64,000 nucleotides of DNA. Source: CALGYY01 sp963678485. GTDB taxonomy: Bacteria; Bacteroidota; Bacteroidia; Bacteroidales; CAIWKO01. A program made the translations under genes and the position numbers. The stretch is taken from contig OY782882.1 in assembly GCA_963678485.1 (NCBI GenBank), forward strand, positions 1,860,001-1,924,000. The letters are read 5' to 3'. The first letter of the stretch is position 1. Each line of letters opens with the position of its first letter. Below the pieces are notes generated by a model that saw nothing but the letters and a program-made list of their open reading frames with translations, was not told the DNA's origin and ran no database searches. Positions 61,455-64,000 of this stretch are shown here, piece by piece.

Positions 61455-61539
61455 GAAGTTTTACTACATTATTATATGATGAGGAAAAGAGTGTTAATAG
61501 TAGGTAATTATTGGTCATGATTTCTTATTTTTATTTAGA

Positions 61540-61571
61540 CAAAATTAATTTAAAAATGAACACAAACCAAA
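61540..61571 (-). promoter_or_regulatory. Promoter for adhesin-porP-porE operon
   Basis: On the minus strand TTTG (61568-61571), 20 nt, TAATTTTG (61540-61547). It gives a leader of about 170 nt. Confidence 0.55.
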
Positions 61572-61841
61572 TATCAATCGTGTAAAACACAGAATCCTAT
61601 TGTTAAGGAGTTGATATTTGTGTGACGAATTGTCTTTTTCTACATATCATAATATTATCATAATAGCCATTTTCATTGGTATTCCGAGATTCGAATCTGG
61701 AATATTAAATTCTACAAAATCCGATAGGTAGTATTATTTAAAAAAGGTTAAATCTTAAGAAACCAGCAACGACAAAAAAATTAAGGACATCAAATTACAA
61801 CACCCATGAGCATTTCGGCCTGCTCTTTTTGCCTTAAATAC

Positions 61842-61849
61842 TATATTTG
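61842..61849 (+). promoter_or_regulatory. Candidate -7 element for aminotransferase-amidase operon
   Basis: TATATTTG lies 18 nt before ATG 61868. TTTCG at 61813-61817 is the best -33-like match, 24 nt upstream. Confidence 0.45.
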
Positions 61850-61867
61850 CATATAAATCTTTAATGA

Positions 61868-63025
61868 ATGAATACTTCAAATCTTACGTTATCATCAAAG
61901 CTTCCACAGGTGGGCACCACGATTTTTACGATTATGTCCGCCTTAGCAAATGAACATAATGCAATTAATCTTTCTCAAGGCTTTCCTGATTTTGAAATCT
62001 CAGCTAAGTTAATTTCGCTGGTCGATCACTACATGAAATCTGGTTACAATCAATATGCTCCAATGCAGGGAGTACCTCGTTTGCGGGAAGCCCTTTCAAA
62101 AAAAGCAGAAATGGTATATGGCGTAAAATACGACCCGGGTAGTGAAATCAATATCACGGCAGGGGGAACCCAAGCCATCTACTCGGCCATTACCGCTTTT
62201 ATAAAAGAAGGGGATGAAGTTATAGTGGTGGAACCCGCCTATGATTCTTATGTCCCGGGAATTCTGCTTAACGGAGGCAAACCCGTGTTTACCCAATTAA
62301 AAGGACCCGATTACCACATTGATTGGGATGAGGTCAAAAGGCTGATTAGTCCGAAGACCCGCATGATAATGATTAATAGCCCGCAAAACCCTACTGGCAG
62401 CGTGCTTCACGAAAATGATCTGCTTGCCCTTGATAAAATTACTAAGGGCACTGACATTCTTATAATTAGTGATGAAGTTTACGAGCATTTGATTTTTGAT
62501 GGTATTCGCCACGAAAGTGTTTGCCGCTATCCTGACTTGCGTCAACGAAGCCTTGTAATTGGATCCTTTGGAAAGACCTTCCATGCAACAGGCTGGAAAA
62601 TGGGTTATGTGATGGCACCTGAAAATCTCATGGCTGAATTCCGCAAGGCTCACCAATTCATTGTTTTCACCTGTAATACTCCTATTCAATACGCTCTCGC
62701 AGACTTCATAGAAGATCAATCCAACTGGGATTATCTTCCGATGTTTTATCAAAAAAAACGCGACTATTTTCAGGAAATGGTCAGAAATTCGCGCTTTAAG
62801 ATTATCCCCTCTTATGGCACCTACTTTCAACTCCTTGATTACAGTGCAATTTCTGATGAATCGGAGCTTGATTTTGCTCGACGCATCACGATAGAATTTG
62901 GCGTGGCATCAATTCCTGTTTCGGTATTTTACAACCAGCCTATTGAGAATAAAACGCTTCGATTCTGTTTTGCAAAAAAAGAAGAAACCCTCGAAAAAGC
63001 AGCACACATCCTATGCAAGATCTAA
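61868..63025 (+). CDS. Methionine (KMTB) aminotransferase, class I PLP enzyme
   Basis: This 385-residue class I/II aminotransferase shows INLSQGFPDFEI, AGGTQAIYSAITAFIKEGDEVIVVEPAYDSY, NSPQNPTGS, and the PLP lysine Lys236 in GSFGKTFHATGWKMGYV. The sequence and the YNQYAPMQGVPRLREAL block match the YbdL/methionine aminotransferase branch (kynurenine aminotransferase-like), which reforms methionine from its 2-oxo acid using glutamine as donor. An alternative ATG at 61864 is out of frame. It overlaps the amidase gene by 13 nt. Confidence 0.92.
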   Translation: MNTSNLTLSSKLPQVGTTIFTIMSALANEHNAINLSQGFPDFEISAKLISLVDHYMKSGYNQYAPMQGVPRLREALSKKAEMVYGVKYDPGSEINITAGGTQAIYSAITAFIKEGDEVIVVEPAYDSYVPGILLNGGKPVFTQLKGPDYHIDWDEVKRLISPKTRMIMINSPQNPTGSVLHENDLLALDKITKGTDILIISDEVYEHLIFDGIRHESVCRYPDLRQRSLVIGSFGKTFHATGWKMGYVMAPENLMAEFRKAHQFIVFTCNTPIQYALADFIEDQSNWDYLPMFYQKKRDYFQEMVRNSRFKIIPSYGTYFQLLDYSAISDESELDFARRITIEFGVASIPVSVFYNQPIENKTLRFCFAKKEETLEKAAHILCKI

Positions 63026-63804
63026 ACATTTGTCTGTTACAAACAGATATTCTTTGGGAACAACGTGATGAGAATTTGCAGTTGTATTCCGCAAAATTAG
63101 GGCAGATGAAGCGTCCCTGCGACCTGATCGTTCTTCCGGAAATGTTCGCCACGGGGTTTACCATGAACAGGGATTGTGCTGAAGATGAATCTGGCCCGAC
63201 CTTGCAGTGGATGAAAGAACAGGCAAAAAAACACCAGTGTGTAATTACAGGAAGTATCATTACACTCCACGAAGGGGACCTCTACAACAGACTCTACTGG
63301 GTTCTCCCACAGGGGAATTATCAATACTACGACAAACGACACTTATTTAGATTTGGCGGGGAACACGAGTATTACGCTCCGGGCAATAGGAAGATCATTG
63401 TACAAATTAAAGATTGGAATATCTGTCCATTGATTTGCTACGACCTCCGCTTCCCGGTCTGGGCAAGGAATACATATACAAACACTGAATTTGAATATGA
63501 TTGTTTGCTCTATATCGCCAATTGGCCTGAGCGCAGAGCACATCATTGGAAAAGTCTGCTTGTTGCCCGCGCTATAGAGAACCTTAGCTATTGTATTGGG
63601 GTAAACAGGATTGGCGCTGATGGTAAGGGGCTGACTCATTGCGGAAATTCTATGGTGGTGGATCCTCAGGGAAATGTAACACTACCATTAGCAGATTCTG
63701 AGCAAGGATTAATAGAATTAGTGCTCGAACGCAAGCAATTGCTTGATTGGCGAAATCGGTTTAATGTAGCCCAGGACTGGGATCATTTCAACATCAAGGA
63801 TTGA
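63013..63804 (+). CDS. Omega-amidase (YafV/Nit2-type nitrilase-family amidase)
   Basis: This 263-residue carbon-nitrogen hydrolase hydrolyses 2-oxoglutaramate (and KMTB-linked amides), removing the product of glutamine transamination. The catalytic triad is visible: Glu43 in VLPEMFATGF, Lys108 in YYDKRHLF and Cys142 in LICYDLRFPVW. It starts within the end of the aminotransferase gene (13 nt overlap), and the pair matches the glutaminase II/methionine-salvage unit seen in E. coli as separate genes ybdL and yafV. Confidence 0.93.
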   Translation: MQDLNICLLQTDILWEQRDENLQLYSAKLGQMKRPCDLIVLPEMFATGFTMNRDCAEDESGPTLQWMKEQAKKHQCVITGSIITLHEGDLYNRLYWVLPQGNYQYYDKRHLFRFGGEHEYYAPGNRKIIVQIKDWNICPLICYDLRFPVWARNTYTNTEFEYDCLLYIANWPERRAHHWKSLLVARAIENLSYCIGVNRIGADGKGLTHCGNSMVVDPQGNVTLPLADSEQGLIELVLERKQLLDWRNRFNVAQDWDHFNIKD

Positions 63805-63842
63805 TTACAACATTCTGCTATCAATGCATCAGCGCAAATACA

Positions 63843-63872
63843 TTGATAGAATCAATTTAATGCGTAGCTTTG
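63843..63872 (+). promoter_or_regulatory. Promoter for ribulose-phosphate 3-epimerase gene
   Basis: TTG (63843-63845), 19 nt, TAGCTTTG (63865-63872), 12 nt before ATG 63885. Confidence 0.6.
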
Positions 63873-63884
63873 TATATTGTTTTT

Positions 63885-64000
63885 ATGAAGATTTCAGCCT
63901 CTATATATTCCAGTCGCGATAAGACACTTCCTGCATTAATTCAGGAATTGGACGCATACAATGTGGATTATTTTCATGTTGATTGCATGGATGATCCGTC
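63885..64000 (+). CDS. Ribulose-phosphate 3-epimerase-like protein, 5' part only
   Basis: The first 38 codons are visible (MKISASIYSSRDKTLPALIQ and VDYFHVDCMDDPS), the N terminus of a TIM-barrel epimerase of the ribulose-5-phosphate 3-epimerase family, with the metal-binding HVDCMD motif (usual form HxDxMD). The gene runs out of the window. Such enzymes interconvert ribulose-5-P and xylulose-5-P in the pentose phosphate pathway. The N-terminal form differs from housekeeping Rpe (ISPSILSADF), so it may be a paralogue acting on another sugar. Confidence 0.75.
   Translation, partial: MKISASIYSSRDKTLPALIQELDAYNVDYFHVDCMDDP

Larger units (their letters stand above)
61364..61867. other. 504-bp divergent intergenic region
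   Basis: No gene is seen. It contains the adhesin leader with a hairpin and U run (61421-61454), the adhesin promoter (61540-61571) and a -7 element for the aminotransferase (61842-61849). Otherwise it is AT rich without visible structure. Confidence 0.6.

Noticed and set aside
62297..62830. 177-codon minus-strand ORF opposite the aminotransferase
   Set aside because: The aminotransferase carries all PLP motifs; the antisense frame lacks any recognisable feature.

Overview
The window is chromosomal DNA from an uncultured-looking member of the Bacteroidota. The evidence is the gliding/type IX secretion gene sprA, several proteins with T9SS type A or type B C-terminal sorting domains, PorP/SprF and PorE-like proteins, many lipoproteins, and recurrent TAnnTTTG (-7) promoter elements that are diagnostic for this phylum. 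Gene order and gene content are mostly housekeeping. I cannot fix the class or genus from sequence alone. No phage, IS transposase, plasmid gene or CRISPR array is visible.

Layout. 1-7.1 kb: the end of a leucine-rich-repeat protein, a secreted SH3-like protein, CorA, a thioesterase/OsmC pair, an OmpR-type two-component system, a ZIP metal transporter and MazG. 7.1-12.4 kb: PagL-like lipid A deacylase, lipoproteins, an OmpH-like protein and RecQ. 12.7-24.6 kb (all minus strand): malic enzyme, ruvA, the 2429-residue sprA, gcvH, vanZ and two tandem TonB-like proteins. 24.7-31.1 kb: a T9SS cargo protein, a zinc-ribbon-less sirtuin, selenouridine synthase (selU/mnmH), selD, a lipoprotein MsrB and an MFS exporter. 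31.1-37.5 kb: a giant T9SS cargo protein and an M14 carboxypeptidase, also T9SS cargo. 37.6-44.0 kb: tRNA-Lys(CTT), small lipoproteins, glutamine synthetase, rsgA, a cupin, a TPR protein and tRNA-Leu(CAA). 44.1-47.6 kb: gatE and gatD, an archaeal-type tRNA-dependent amidotransferase. 47.6-51.9 kb: manC, a SprT-like protein with two tiny coupled lipoproteins, then an Mla-type ABC transporter and CvpA. 51.9-52.8 kb: a structured non-coding element with terminal inverted repeats. 52.8-61.4 kb: an ArsR regulator and the operon adhesin (SprB repeats) - PorP/SprF - PorE-like. 61.9-64 kb: methionine aminotransferase plus omega-amidase and the start of a ribulose-phosphate 3-epimerase.

How the genes work together. 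SprA forms the T9SS outer-membrane channel. The T9SS cargo proteins (24.7, 31.1, 35.4, 38.5, 42.1 and 56.5 kb) would be its substrates, and the PorP/PorE-like pair would anchor or export the SprB-repeat adhesin. SelD and SelU make 2-selenouridine in tRNA. GatD and GatE would amidate Glu-tRNA(Gln). The last two complete genes form a methionine-salvage transamination/omega-amidase unit.

The points most worth follow-up are the bacterial GatDE pair, the approximately 0.7 kb structured element at 52.0-52.7 kb, a second 149-bp nested palindrome at 38.3 kb, the pair of CPTFSK mini-lipoproteins coupled to sprT, and the recently homogenised SprB repeat array with a possible leader attenuator.
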